NCBI RefSeq assembly: GCF_004104375.1
Contig: NZ_QOVM01000006.1
Span: 124,001 to 188,000 of the forward strand
Direction: 5' to 3'
DNA length: 64,000 nucleotides
From: Leeuwenhoekiella aequorea
GTDB taxonomy: Bacteria > Bacteroidota > Bacteroidia > Flavobacteriales > Flavobacteriaceae
The notes beneath the pieces are model-generated. The model worked only from the letters and a program-made list of their open reading frames with translations. It did not search any database and was not told the DNA's origin. Positions within the stretch are counted from its first letter, which is position 1. Each line of letters starts with the position of its first letter. Positions 35,334-44,144 of this stretch are shown one piece after another. Position numbers and translations under genes: made by a program.

Positions 35334-35592
35334 AATTTGATTGATTTGTTGATTTTCTTTTTGCAGCTCGCAAACCGAAAACAAAAAGTTAAGCCTTAAA
35401 AAAGCATCTATAAAATTATAGTTTAAATCCCTAATTTTAGAAAATCGCCTTTTAAATGCGTTTTAATTTGCTGTTTGTTATAGGTTTATATTTCAGACCT
35501 GTGATTATAAAACCTCAAAAATTTCACAATTTACTTATCTGCAAAATTCAGGGGTTAGCTAAAATTCTTTCGAGCAACAACAGTAACCCACT

Positions 35593-38292
35593 TTATTGCT
35601 TAACTACTCTAAAGCCAATATGTTCGCTCGGTTTTGTTGTTACATCATATGGATCTGCGTAATCGTATGCACTATAATCATAGTTGCCATTTTCGCTATA
35701 TTCTGAAACGTTTCCTCCCAGATCATAGAATAATGATTCGTTGATCTTAATTCCCTTGTGAGAGCCTACAGGTTTCAGTAAAGATGTAGTCAATTCATTT
35801 AATTTTTGTTTTAGAAGTTTTGAATCTTCCGGAGTCAAGGTGTAACCTGCCCAATAATTTAGGTTGTTTTGTTCTTCATCATTTTTAGCGGCAAGTTTCT
35901 GAAGCTCTTCGGCTTCATTAGAGTTAGGTAATCTGTAGGTGCTTCCGGTTTGTTTTGAAAGCCAAGTAGTGTATTCAATGGCAGAAGACTTTGTAACAAG
36001 AACAGGGTAATTATCTTTACCTGCTTCATAATCAAAGTCGGTTTTAAAAGCTTTAAACTGGGCATTTGTTACTTCAAAACGACCCAGGCTAATAGAATCT
36101 TTTTTCAGTAATACAGTTTCAGGAATAAGAACATTGTTTTCTAAATTTCCGTATAAGCCAGACTGTTGTTTAGCTTCAGCAAGTTTTAAAATAGTTCCTA
36201 ACGGGCTTTCCTCCTTGAACGCTTCATTTTCCGTAGATTTTTTACCAAATAAATAGGTGTCTATCCACGCTATTTCTTCTTTCATTTTTCGTAATTGGTG
36301 TGTGATTTTACCAAGACCATGAGGTTGTCCCGGAAACCACAAAAACTTAACCGGAGTTTTGCCTACTTGCTGTAAGCCCCGGTAATATTCCCAGCCTTGA
36401 TCGCGTGGAACTGCCCGGTCTTCACTTCCGTGAAAAATAATGGTAGGAGTCTTAATTTTCTCAATTTCAAATAGAGGAGATTTAATTAAATAGTTTTCAT
36501 TGTAGGTTTTTCCTGCTGTGTCATCCCAAGGAGCACCTCCAAAATAACTTTGATCAAAACTAACACCAAATTGGCAAGTCCCATAATCTGAAGTCCAATT
36601 AACATCACCTGCACCCGGTGCGGCAACTTTAAAAAGATCTGGATATTTTACAGTGAGCATAGTTGTTATAATGGCCCCATTAGACCAACCCATAGAACCC
36701 ATTTGATCCCTATCGACTTTGCCTTCGTTGACCAGTTTATCTATTCCTTTAGTAATATCTTCTAATTCGGGTTCATAATAATTGCCTTTAATGGCTTCAG
36801 CATATTCTAGTCCGTGGTTTGTTGAGCCGTGGTAGTTAGGCATTAGGACAAACATATTTTTTTGGGTAAGTATAGCGGGATAATATGCCCAACTACCAGA
36901 CCATTCATCAAGATTCTGACTCATTGGACCGCCATGAATATTCAACATTAACGGATATTTTTTACCCGAGATATACTCTTTTGGATAATATAAAATTCCC
37001 GTAACGCTATCTCCATTATAACCTGCCCAAGTCATAATTTCACTTTTAGGCATGTATTTATTTACAAGTTTTTTGTTGAGTGCTATGAAGGTAGATTCAT
37101 TTTGAAATTTAGAACCCTTAAGGTCTGCAACAAAGTATTGAGGAAGTTTTGATGCAGTGGAGTGAGAGTAAATCACTTTTAAAGAATTATCTGCTATAGC
37201 TTCTATAGTAACGTGATCGTTTTTTGCGCCTAAATCTATAACGGACTTAGACCAGTTAGATCCTTGTTTTTTAAAATATGCCAATTTCATAGTCGCTTTA
37301 TTAGCAAGAGAAGCAACTACGTCATTTCCGTTTACATTAAAACCATTACCTAAGCCTATTGACCAATCTATATTCACTTTTTGAGCCCTTCGTGAGGCAA
37401 TATCGTAGAAATATAATTCGCTAATTCCGGCTCCATTCCATTTTGGGTCTGATGCAAAATCGCTGCTAAAATAGAATCCAGATTCATCTTGAGTAAATGA
37501 CACACTACTTATGGGAAATTCAAATTCTTTAAGAATTTGAAGCGTATTTCCCGTTTTTAAATTCTTTAAGTAATTGTACGGATCTTTTTGAGCATCTACC
37601 GCATAACTTAAGCTGCGTGCTGTAGAGTAATACAAATAGTCACCATTTTTAGAAACAACAAAATCTTCTATGGGCTTATCATTAGTTGTAATACGTGTAG
37701 TCTCTTTATCCTTTAGATCAAAAGCATAAATATGATTAGGTTGCCAATGTAAGCTATCTTCAATAATTTCAACATCATCTTTTAACTCTTCACTTTTTTG
37801 ATCATATAGGGTTTTACCATCTTTAGATGTAAATAACAGCGTACGTTCATCTTTTAATTGTATTGAAGAAATACCATTTTTAAATTCTGCTATTTCCTCA
37901 GCTTCTCCACCATACAAACTTAATTTCCATAATTTTTTGCCTTTATCACGAGAACTTAAGAAATAGATTGTCTTACCATCTTTAGAGAAAACAGGATTAA
38001 AATCATTTTCCTCTCCTTGCGTAAGTTGGGTAGTTAAATAGCTTTGCTTTTCTTTTATCGCTAAGCGGGTAACAAATAAATTGGAAACGAATTTATCTTT
38101 TTTCTTAACAGGAATTCGTTTAGACCAGACTACCATTGTTGCATCTGGAGAAAAAATGGGAGACCGCATTGATTCGGTATTAATGATGTCTTCTGGAGTC
38201 CAAAGTTTAGGATCCTCCTGCTCAGATTGTGCAAAGGTTTGAGTTATCGAAAAGGAAAGAAAAAGAAGTACGGTAGTAATTTTGTTAATCAT
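35593..38292 (-). CDS. S9 prolyl-oligopeptidase-family peptidase fused to an FGE/SUMF1-like domain
   Basis: This 899-residue secreted peptidase has a signal peptide MINKITTVLLFLSFSITQTFAQ and WD40-like propeller repeats (about 40-400). The alpha/beta-hydrolase peptidase domain has the nucleophile in GSMGWSNGAI, the Asp in HGSEDRAVPRDQG and the His in GQPHGLG. After about residue 690 a second domain follows with formylglycine-generating-enzyme-like motifs: GRFEVTNAQFKAF, YRLPNSNEAEE, GGNVSEYSENG and a terminal GFRVVKQ. S9 peptidases usually end after the hydrolase domain, so the fusion is unusual. FGE active-site cysteines are not evident, so the domain may bind rather than catalyse. Confidence 0.88.
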   Translation of the reverse strand: MINKITTVLLFLSFSITQTFAQSEQEDPKLWTPEDIINTESMRSPIFSPDATMVVWSKRIPVKKKDKFVSNLFVTRLAIKEKQSYLTTQLTQGEENDFNPVFSKDGKTIYFLSSRDKGKKLWKLSLYGGEAEEIAEFKNGISSIQLKDERTLLFTSKDGKTLYDQKSEELKDDVEIIEDSLHWQPNHIYAFDLKDKETTRITTNDKPIEDFVVSKNGDYLYYSTARSLSYAVDAQKDPYNYLKNLKTGNTLQILKEFEFPISSVSFTQDESGFYFSSDFASDPKWNGAGISELYFYDIASRRAQKVNIDWSIGLGNGFNVNGNDVVASLANKATMKLAYFKKQGSNWSKSVIDLGAKNDHVTIEAIADNSLKVIYSHSTASKLPQYFVADLKGSKFQNESTFIALNKKLVNKYMPKSEIMTWAGYNGDSVTGILYYPKEYISGKKYPLMLNIHGGPMSQNLDEWSGSWAYYPAILTQKNMFVLMPNYHGSTNHGLEYAEAIKGNYYEPELEDITKGIDKLVNEGKVDRDQMGSMGWSNGAIITTMLTVKYPDLFKVAAPGAGDVNWTSDYGTCQFGVSFDQSYFGGAPWDDTAGKTYNENYLIKSPLFEIEKIKTPTIIFHGSEDRAVPRDQGWEYYRGLQQVGKTPVKFLWFPGQPHGLGKITHQLRKMKEEIAWIDTYLFGKKSTENEAFKEESPLGTILKLAEAKQQSGLYGNLENNVLIPETVLLKKDSISLGRFEVTNAQFKAFKTDFDYEAGKDNYPVLVTKSSAIEYTTWLSKQTGSTYRLPNSNEAEELQKLAAKNDEEQNNLNYWAGYTLTPEDSKLLKQKLNELTTSLLKPVGSHKGIKINESLFYDLGGNVSEYSENGNYDYSAYDYADPYDVTTKPSEHIGFRVVKQ

Positions 38293-38376
38293 AAAATGAG
38301 TTCTGTGCAGATAAATTCTGAAATGTTGAAGCTACTAAAATAATCAATTGTTCATTTGAAAGGTAAATATGCTTAT

Positions 38377-38407
38377 AAAAAAAAGTCCGTTGAAGAAACA
38401 ACGGACT
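38377..38407 (-). terminator. Intrinsic terminator after the 38443 lipoprotein gene
   Basis: AGTCCGTTG (38384-38392) and CAACGGACT (38399-38407) with the T run on the minus strand. Confidence 0.85.
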
Positions 38408-38442
38408 CTTAAATTTATATGAGTAAAAATTTGTTTTTACTC

Positions 38443-38925
38443 TTAATGGGTTTCAGGTTTCTTCAAAGATTCTTGTTCCTTTTCGATCATTTTCAACTCT
38501 GCTTTAATTTTTGTAAGACGCGCAGCTATATCACTATTATTAGCTTCCATCTCTAATAACTGAGCTTCCATATCTTCAACAGAAATACTATCAGACATAA
38601 AATATGTTTTTACATCTGCGTGACTCTCAATTAGTTTTTTCAATTTACTCAATGAAGTTGCTTGTTGTTTTAGCAAAACCTGATGTTTGGCTAAATCAGC
38701 AATCGCAATAGAGTCTGTTTCTTCTACATCTTTTAGCTTTTGAGATAGGGTACGGGTGTCTGTTTTAAGCGCATCGTGACGTACACTCATTGCATCATGC
38801 ACGACATCCAGACTATCTGTATGCATTACAAATTCTAAGTATTGATCATGTAAAACCTTACGTGTGTCATCACAACTTATTAGTGTTGAAGCAGCTAACA
38901 CGCCTAATAGCATTAATTTTCTCAT
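38443..38925 (-). CDS. Coiled-coil lipoprotein of unknown function
   Basis: From the ATG at 38925 the product has 160 residues: MRKLMLLGVLAASTLISC is a lipoprotein signal with the Cys at residue 18. The rest is almost entirely helical, with heptad-like patterns (LAKHQVLLKQQATSLSKLKK and ITAELKMIEKEQ-type tail). It is probably anchored to a membrane as an elongated periplasmic rod. Function unknown. An upstream in-frame ATG at 38940 gives a longer N-terminus and is less likely. Transcribed alone. Confidence 0.78.
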   Translation of the reverse strand: MRKLMLLGVLAASTLISCDDTRKVLHDQYLEFVMHTDSLDVVHDAMSVRHDALKTDTRTLSQKLKDVEETDSIAIADLAKHQVLLKQQATSLSKLKKLIESHADVKTYFMSDSISVEDMEAQLLEMEANNSDIAARLTKIKAELKMIEKEQESLKKPETH

Positions 38926-39047
38926 AATTATTTTAGTCATTAATAATAGATTAAATATAAAAAAGAATCTAATTCAAACGCCTCTGTATCTCTACAATTA
39001 CTGAAAATTTAACTGGATTATAAATACACTACATAATTTATAAAAAT

Positions 39048-39077
39048 AAAAAAGCCCTGATAAATATATCAGGGCTT
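39048..39077 (-). terminator. Intrinsic terminator after the DEAD-box helicase gene
   Basis: AAGCCCTGAT (39052-39061) and ATCAGGGCTT (39068-39077), T run on the minus strand. Confidence 0.88.
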
Positions 39078-39101
39078 ATGAATTTACGTTAACAGATCTA
39101 A

Positions 39102-40451
39102 TTAATTAGATGCTCCGCTAGATTTAGGTTTGCTGGCAAAACGTTTATTAGGTTTACCCGCTGTTTTTGTCATAGGCTGGCGTTTTGAACGGTCTTCATT
39201 ATTTTGTGAGCGTCCAGAACCCGAGCTATTACGTGAAGTACTCTTTCTTGAATTGTTACGCGAGTTATTGCGTGCAGGTCTTGCAGCCGGTTCATCTGAA
39301 GGGTCATCAGGACCATCAATTAAAAATGGATGTTCTGCAATTACATCTATTTTTTGTTTAATTAACTTCTCAATATCTCTCAGATAAGCACGTTCCTCCT
39401 TATCACAAAATGATAAGGCAACTCCGCTTGCTTTTGCTCTACCAGTACGACCTATACGATGTACATAAGTTTCAGCAATATTAGGCAAGTCATATTGAAT
39501 GACCATTTCTAATTCTGAAACATCAATACCACGTGCGGCGATATCTGTAGCAACTAAAACTTGAGTTTTACCATCTTTAAAAGCACTTAGTGCTTTTTGA
39601 CGGGCTGCTTGTGATTTATTTCCGTGAATTGCAGCAGAATTGATACCTGCTTTATCCAAAATTTTTACAATTTTATTAGCGCCGTGTTTGGTGCGAGAAA
39701 ATACAAGAACCGTAGCCGGATTTTCCGTTTCAATAAGGTGCTTTAATAATTTAGGCTTGCTTTTTTTACTTACAAAATAAACGGCTTGATCTACACGTTC
39801 TGCCGTAGGCTTTTCTGGAGCAATACTTACTTTTTCAAAATCTCCTAAAATTAACTTAGAAAGATCAACGATTGCTTTAGGCATTGTTGCCGAAAAGAAT
39901 AACGATTGTCTGTCGTGAGGAACTAGTTTAAGTACTTTTTTAATATCATGTATAAAACCCATATCAAGCATCTGGTCTGCTTCATCGAGCACCAGATATT
40001 CAATATCTTTTAAACTTATAAATCCTTGTTTAACTAAATCGAGAAGGCGACCTGGAGTTGCTGTCAATACATCGACACCTTTGCGCATTGCAGATACTTG
40101 AGAAGCCTGCTTAACACCTCCAAAAATAACTGTACTTTTTATACCTGTATATTTACTATACTCGGTTACATTATCATCAATTTGTATTGCAAGTTCTCTG
40201 GTAGGCGTTATTATAAGTGCCTTGAGCTTACGCCCGCCTTTTCCAGAGCCAATATTGTTATATATCTGTTGTAATATAGGTATTGTAAATGCTGCGGTCT
40301 TACCAGTTCCTGTTTGTGCAGAACCTAATAAATCTTGTCCTCTTAAAAGTACTGGTATCGCTTGTTGTTGAATAGGGGTAGGATGGGTGTATCCTTTTTC
40401 GGCTAATGCCTTAAGGATAGGGTCTATAAGACCTAATTCTTTAAATGTCAT
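39102..40451 (-). CDS. DEAD-box ATP-dependent RNA helicase (RhlE group)
   Basis: This 449-residue RNA helicase probably works in ribosome assembly or RNA turnover. Motifs in order: Q motif (FKELGLIDPILKALAEKGY, TPIQQQAIP), I (SAQTGTGKT), Ia (TPTRELA), II (DEAD in LVLDEADQMLD), III (FFSATMP), IV (VLVFSRTKHGA), V (VLVATDIAARGID) and VI (YVHRIGRTGRA). The C-terminal 70 residues are a basic, Ser/Arg/Asn-rich tail typical of Bacteroidetes RhlE-like proteins. All catalytic motifs are intact. Confidence 0.95.
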   Translation of the reverse strand: MTFKELGLIDPILKALAEKGYTHPTPIQQQAIPVLLRGQDLLGSAQTGTGKTAAFTIPILQQIYNNIGSGKGGRKLKALIITPTRELAIQIDDNVTEYSKYTGIKSTVIFGGVKQASQVSAMRKGVDVLTATPGRLLDLVKQGFISLKDIEYLVLDEADQMLDMGFIHDIKKVLKLVPHDRQSLFFSATMPKAIVDLSKLILGDFEKVSIAPEKPTAERVDQAVYFVSKKSKPKLLKHLIETENPATVLVFSRTKHGANKIVKILDKAGINSAAIHGNKSQAARQKALSAFKDGKTQVLVATDIAARGIDVSELEMVIQYDLPNIAETYVHRIGRTGRAKASGVALSFCDKEERAYLRDIEKLIKQKIDVIAEHPFLIDGPDDPSDEPAARPARNNSRNNSRKSTSRNSSGSGRSQNNEDRSKRQPMTKTAGKPNKRFASKPKSSGASN

Positions 40452-40603
40452 AAAATATAATAAGTAGCAAAGATACGCTTAATCTTGATGCTTATTACAG
40501 CTTTAACAGAAAACGTTGGTTTGTAAGGGGTTGAAGAAGATAGAAAGTTCTAATCGATGAGAAATAGAAACGTACAGATATGATTGATAAAAGTTCAGTA
40601 CTG

Positions 40604-41023
40604 CTACGAAATACTTATAAACGGGGATTTTTCTTGCGGTAGGTCAAGTTCTGATAAAACTTTAACGAGAGATGTAAGCGAATGGTCTTCTATAATTGAA
40701 GTTTTGATTTTCAACTCAGTATCATTTGATTTAAGCGTATAATCTCCGGCGAATTTTTTAATTGTATCAATATCTTTTAAATTCAATTTTTTACGAAAAC
40801 CATACAGACTATTTTTCTGAATTACACCATCTTCAATTTGTAAGTAGTGATGAGTAACGTCGTAAACATAGTGCGCAAGGTATAACAGACCTATTATAAA
40901 ATATATGTAATCTGCCCAGTGTAAGTCCTCATTTTTCAATAGCGTTATTGGTGCTATTATCAGCGATATGAGACCTAAAATTAATTTAGAGTAAAGTATT
41001 TTTTTCTTGAATTTAATTTTCAT
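40604..41023 (-). CDS. Membrane protein of unknown function, PH-like C-terminal part
   Basis: This 139-residue protein has two hydrophobic helices (LILGLISLIIAPITLL, about 14-29; YIYFIIGLLYLAHYVYDV, about 39-56), then a soluble strand-rich domain (YLQIEDGVIQKNSLYGFRKKLNLKDIDTI) that looks like a bacterial PH-type or photosystem-assembly-like sandwich. No named family. It stands alone, with no close neighbours in the same direction. Confidence 0.7.
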   Translation of the reverse strand: MKIKFKKKILYSKLILGLISLIIAPITLLKNEDLHWADYIYFIIGLLYLAHYVYDVTHHYLQIEDGVIQKNSLYGFRKKLNLKDIDTIKKFAGDYTLKSNDTELKIKTSIIEDHSLTSLVKVLSELDLPQEKSPFISIS

Positions 41024-41337
41024 ACAATAAATCTTACGTCTTTTTATGTCCTAACGAATTTCAAAGGTTCAAACGAATTAATATCTAGGCAATAGTTAAT
41101 TCACTGCTGAGTCATGATACACACCTGGTGCTTTATAAATCTTGTACATCGCTTTCTAAAAATACTAAATATATTTAAGTAACTAATTTATAAAACCATA
41201 GAAAGTGCATATGTTTCTAAGACTCTCGACTACTTGAAATACTTACCACTTCATTTTTCTTGATTCTAGATATACAAAATCAACAAGCTTGTCTTTTCAA
41301 ATTCTATTACCATAAATTCTTTTTTCATATCTGCTTT
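41024..41337. other. 314-bp intergenic region, nothing convincing seen
   Basis: AT-rich sequence between two leftward genes. I looked for hairpins, palindromes and short frames. A leftward frame starting near 41332 (MKKEFMVIEFEKTSLLILYI) stops after 20 codons and has no support. No terminator was found. Confidence 0.5.
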
Positions 41338-42831
41338 CTAAAGTTTTGCATTTAAAATTGCTTCACATATTAAAATTCCCTGACGTAAGTTTCCTATACG
41401 AATGTTTTCATTAGGACTATGCTGATTATTGTCCATATTAACCATTGGAATTATAAGAGTTGGAATATTTAATTCATTTATTAAAGGAACAATTGGAACC
41501 GTGCCTCCCATCATTCTAATTTTAATAGGCTCTTCATTAAAAGCTTTGGTAAGAGTCAAAGCAATAGTTTTACCGAATTCACTATCAAGATCTGTTCTAA
41601 AACTATTTATCCCTGAGCTTCCTGTAAATTTTGCGATTTTAGCATACGTTTTACGTTCAGTATCTGTAGGATCTCTGTCAATTACATGAAAACCTTGGGT
41701 TCTGATGTGTTTCTTAATTTTTTCTAATTGATCCTGCGCATCTGTTTCAGGAACAAGTCGAACATCGATATCGGCTTTTGCAAATTCCGGAACAACTGTC
41801 TTTAAATTCTCTCCTGTCCATGAAGTGCCTATCTGACGAATATTCAAGGAAGGGTATTGTAACGCTTCTTGATAATTAGTACCTATTTTTTCTGAAGTAT
41901 AAATCCCTAGTTGATTATTAAATTCTGTAGAATCATAAGGCACACTCCTTAATACTTCACTAATTTCAGGTGTTATGGTGATCCCTTTGTAATAATCTTT
42001 TATCAGCACTTCTCCCTGATTATTTTTCATACTCGATAACAAGTCGGCCAAAGCAAAGACTGGGTTTGAAACGTAATTTCCGAAATGACCGCTATGCTGC
42101 GGCAGTTTAGCTCCGTAAGTAGTAATAGAACAGGTAACAATACCTCTGCAGCCATAGGTTATGGTAGGTTTATTAGAATCGTGAGCAGGACCGTCCATCA
42201 CGATAAAGTAATCTGCCTTATACTGATCTTTGTATTTTGAAAGTGTAGATAATAATGCCGAGGAGGAATATTCTTCCTCTGGATCAAATATGACCTTAAT
42301 ATTAAATTTTGGTACCACTTTCGCGGCTATCATTTTTTGTAAAGCAGCAAGTAGCATTATTATGGGAGCCTTGTCATCTGCTGCGGCTCTGGCAAAAACA
42401 CGCCATTCATCATCTATAGAACCATTAAGTGCATCCCAATCTAGCTTATTCCATTTGCCGTTAGCGTCTTTGGCTTTGAGAACCGGTACAAATGGATCTG
42501 GTTGATCCCAATTTGCTTTATCTAATGGCTGACCATCTATATGAAAATAAAACAAAACGGTTTTAAGTTTAGGATCATAAACTTTCTCAGTCAATAGGAG
42601 TGGGAGCGTACTTGAAGGCAATACGGTTGTTTCAAAACCTAAGGCATCATAACTCTGAGCAATCCAGTCTATATTTTGAAGCATACGACCTTCATCTTCA
42701 GGTAGATTGGGAATACTTACAAGATCTTTATGAAGAAGTATAGATTTTCTTAGACCCTCATCATCAATTAGCGTTTGAGAAAAGCCCAACATACTGTATA
42801 GAGAAAGTAGAACCGTGAAATATAATTTCAT
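41338..42831 (-). CDS. Secreted M20-family metallopeptidase/amidohydrolase
   Basis: This 497-residue exported enzyme has a signal peptide MKLYFTVLLSLYSMLGFSQ. M20 zinc-site motifs are visible: VLFYFHIDGQPLDKANW (HxD), ARAAADDKAPI (conserved bridging Asp), FDPEEEYSS (catalytic and ligand Glu), and a final NQHSPNENIRIG (His ligand). The dimerisation domain is in GCRGIVTCSITTYGAKLPQHSGHFG. It probably cleaves dipeptides or acts as an aminoacylase in the periplasm. Monocistronic. Confidence 0.92.
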   Translation of the reverse strand: MKLYFTVLLSLYSMLGFSQTLIDDEGLRKSILLHKDLVSIPNLPEDEGRMLQNIDWIAQSYDALGFETTVLPSSTLPLLLTEKVYDPKLKTVLFYFHIDGQPLDKANWDQPDPFVPVLKAKDANGKWNKLDWDALNGSIDDEWRVFARAAADDKAPIIMLLAALQKMIAAKVVPKFNIKVIFDPEEEYSSSALLSTLSKYKDQYKADYFIVMDGPAHDSNKPTITYGCRGIVTCSITTYGAKLPQHSGHFGNYVSNPVFALADLLSSMKNNQGEVLIKDYYKGITITPEISEVLRSVPYDSTEFNNQLGIYTSEKIGTNYQEALQYPSLNIRQIGTSWTGENLKTVVPEFAKADIDVRLVPETDAQDQLEKIKKHIRTQGFHVIDRDPTDTERKTYAKIAKFTGSSGINSFRTDLDSEFGKTIALTLTKAFNEEPIKIRMMGGTVPIVPLINELNIPTLIIPMVNMDNNQHSPNENIRIGNLRQGILICEAILNAKL

Positions 42832-42893
42832 AAAAAAGAGTTGTTGTCGTAGATTAATCTTGGATATTTGAATAGATTGTTCAGGTTAAGGTA

Positions 42894-42936
42894 CAAAAAA
42901 ATAACCCTGAGAAACATGCTGTTGCTCAGGGTTATT
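42894..42936 (-). terminator. Intrinsic terminator after the desaturase gene
   Basis: AATAACCCTGAG (42900-42911) and CTCAGGGTTATT (42925-42936), 12-bp stem, T run on the minus strand. Confidence 0.9.
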
Positions 42937-42956
42937 ATATAATTTGATATCACTAA

Positions 42957-43934
42957 TTAACTAGCAATCCATTTAAACTTGTGATCTAGTTTTGGTACCA
43001 CGATACGTTGCGAAATACGCTCTAGACGATCTGGTAAATTTAATAAGTAATCACGTGCGCGCTCACCTTTATCATTTAGACCTTTAATATCTTCAATTTT
43101 CCAATCTGCAACCAGTGATTTTAAAATCGTAATATAATCCTGTGTGGTGTAAACCATCGAGCGTTGTGCAGCATCAGAAAAATGTTCCCATAACTGACCA
43201 ATTTGCTGACCAGATTCTCTTAAAAACATAGCTGGCATAACGATTTTATTACGCATCATCGCTTCAAAAGCGATCATCATTTCACTAGGATCAAGATCAA
43301 AAATACGGCGTACAAATTCCATATAAGCAGAAGCGTGACGTGCCTCATCTTTAGCAATCATATTACATATTTTTGCTAGTTGCTTATTACCAGATTTTCT
43401 AGAGAACGAAGCTACACGTCTGTGTGATACATTTGTAGCAAGTTCTTGAAAACTGGTATATACAAAGTTTTTATAAGGATCCATACCGGTACCTATATCA
43501 AAACCATCGCTAATTAGATATTGCGTACTCACTTCCATCTCACGCATATTTACGCGACCAGATAGGTATAAGTATTTATTAAGCAGATCTCCGTGACGAT
43601 TTTCTTCAGCAGTCCAGGAGCGTACCCATTTAGACCATCCGTTACCATTTACTTGATCTACACCTTGTACTCCCATTAACCAGGATTCATAAGTAGGCAA
43701 GGCCTCTTCAGTAATCGTATCACCTACAAGTACCGTAAATAAATCATAATCCATCTCGCGGCATAACTCCTGAATTTCTTTGACTTCATCAATAAATTCG
43801 GGATTCGCAGCATCTGGAAGCATATCTGTAGGCTGCCAGTTTTCATCAATTGATTTGAGGTAGGTCCCTATAAGTTCATCCATAGATTTACCTATGGTTT
43901 GCATCACTTCGAGACGTATATTAGATAATTTCAT
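42957..43934 (-). CDS. Soluble acyl-ACP desaturase (ferritin-like diiron)
   Basis: This 325-residue diiron enzyme of the plant-type stearoyl-ACP desaturase family (FA_desaturase_2) introduces a double bond into ACP-bound fatty acids. The diiron ligands are seen in WTAEENRHGDLL (ExxH) and IAKDEARHASAYMEF (ExxH), with further Glu residues on flanking helices. No membrane segments. It predictably sets membrane unsaturation. A perfect 12-bp palindrome lies 71 nt upstream of the start, also present near fabH. Confidence 0.92.
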   Translation of the reverse strand: MKLSNIRLEVMQTIGKSMDELIGTYLKSIDENWQPTDMLPDAANPEFIDEVKEIQELCREMDYDLFTVLVGDTITEEALPTYESWLMGVQGVDQVNGNGWSKWVRSWTAEENRHGDLLNKYLYLSGRVNMREMEVSTQYLISDGFDIGTGMDPYKNFVYTSFQELATNVSHRRVASFSRKSGNKQLAKICNMIAKDEARHASAYMEFVRRIFDLDPSEMMIAFEAMMRNKIVMPAMFLRESGQQIGQLWEHFSDAAQRSMVYTTQDYITILKSLVADWKIEDIKGLNDKGERARDYLLNLPDRLERISQRIVVPKLDHKFKWIAS

Positions 43935-44004
43935 TTTCTAGGAAAAATTTTAGTAAATGTAGCAGTTTTAGACGGTTTAGGAACTATTTTACATCAATTC
44001 TTAT

Positions 44005-44016
44005 TATGCGCGCATA
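44005..44016. promoter_or_regulatory. Palindrome TATGCGCGCATA upstream of the desaturase gene
   Basis: A perfect 12-bp palindrome about 70 nt before the start at 43934. The same core, TATGCGCGCATAGC, recurs at 46643-46656 between the S9 peptidase gene and fabH. A shared operator for fatty-acid genes is plausible but inferred. Confidence 0.45.
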
Positions 44017-44090
44017 GCAATTTACAGAGCTAAAAACTTCTACTTCTTTACTATAAGATACGAATAATTTATCTAAATAGTTTTAAGTAT

Positions 44091-44130
44091 AAAAAAAACT
44101 GCTGGTAATCATTTAAATGGTTACCAGCAG
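44091..44130 (-). terminator. Intrinsic terminator after the second S9 peptidase gene
   Basis: CTGCTGGTAA (44099-44108) and TTACCAGCAG (44121-44130), with an inner CATTTAAATG palindrome that extends the hairpin, and eight T on the minus strand. Confidence 0.88.
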
Positions 44131-44144
44131 CAGTTTGAAATCGG

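Noticed and set aside
34602-35384. A stand-alone 260-residue propeller protein
   Set aside because: Its last residues after IFIG are out of frame; the true continuation is the neighbouring 845-codon frame.
43999-44018. The TATGCGCGCATA palindromes as collapsed copies of the P2 REP
   Set aside because: They share only the GCGC/CATA letters with P2 and lack its CGAT-N3-ATCG core; two copies in promoter positions suit an operator better.
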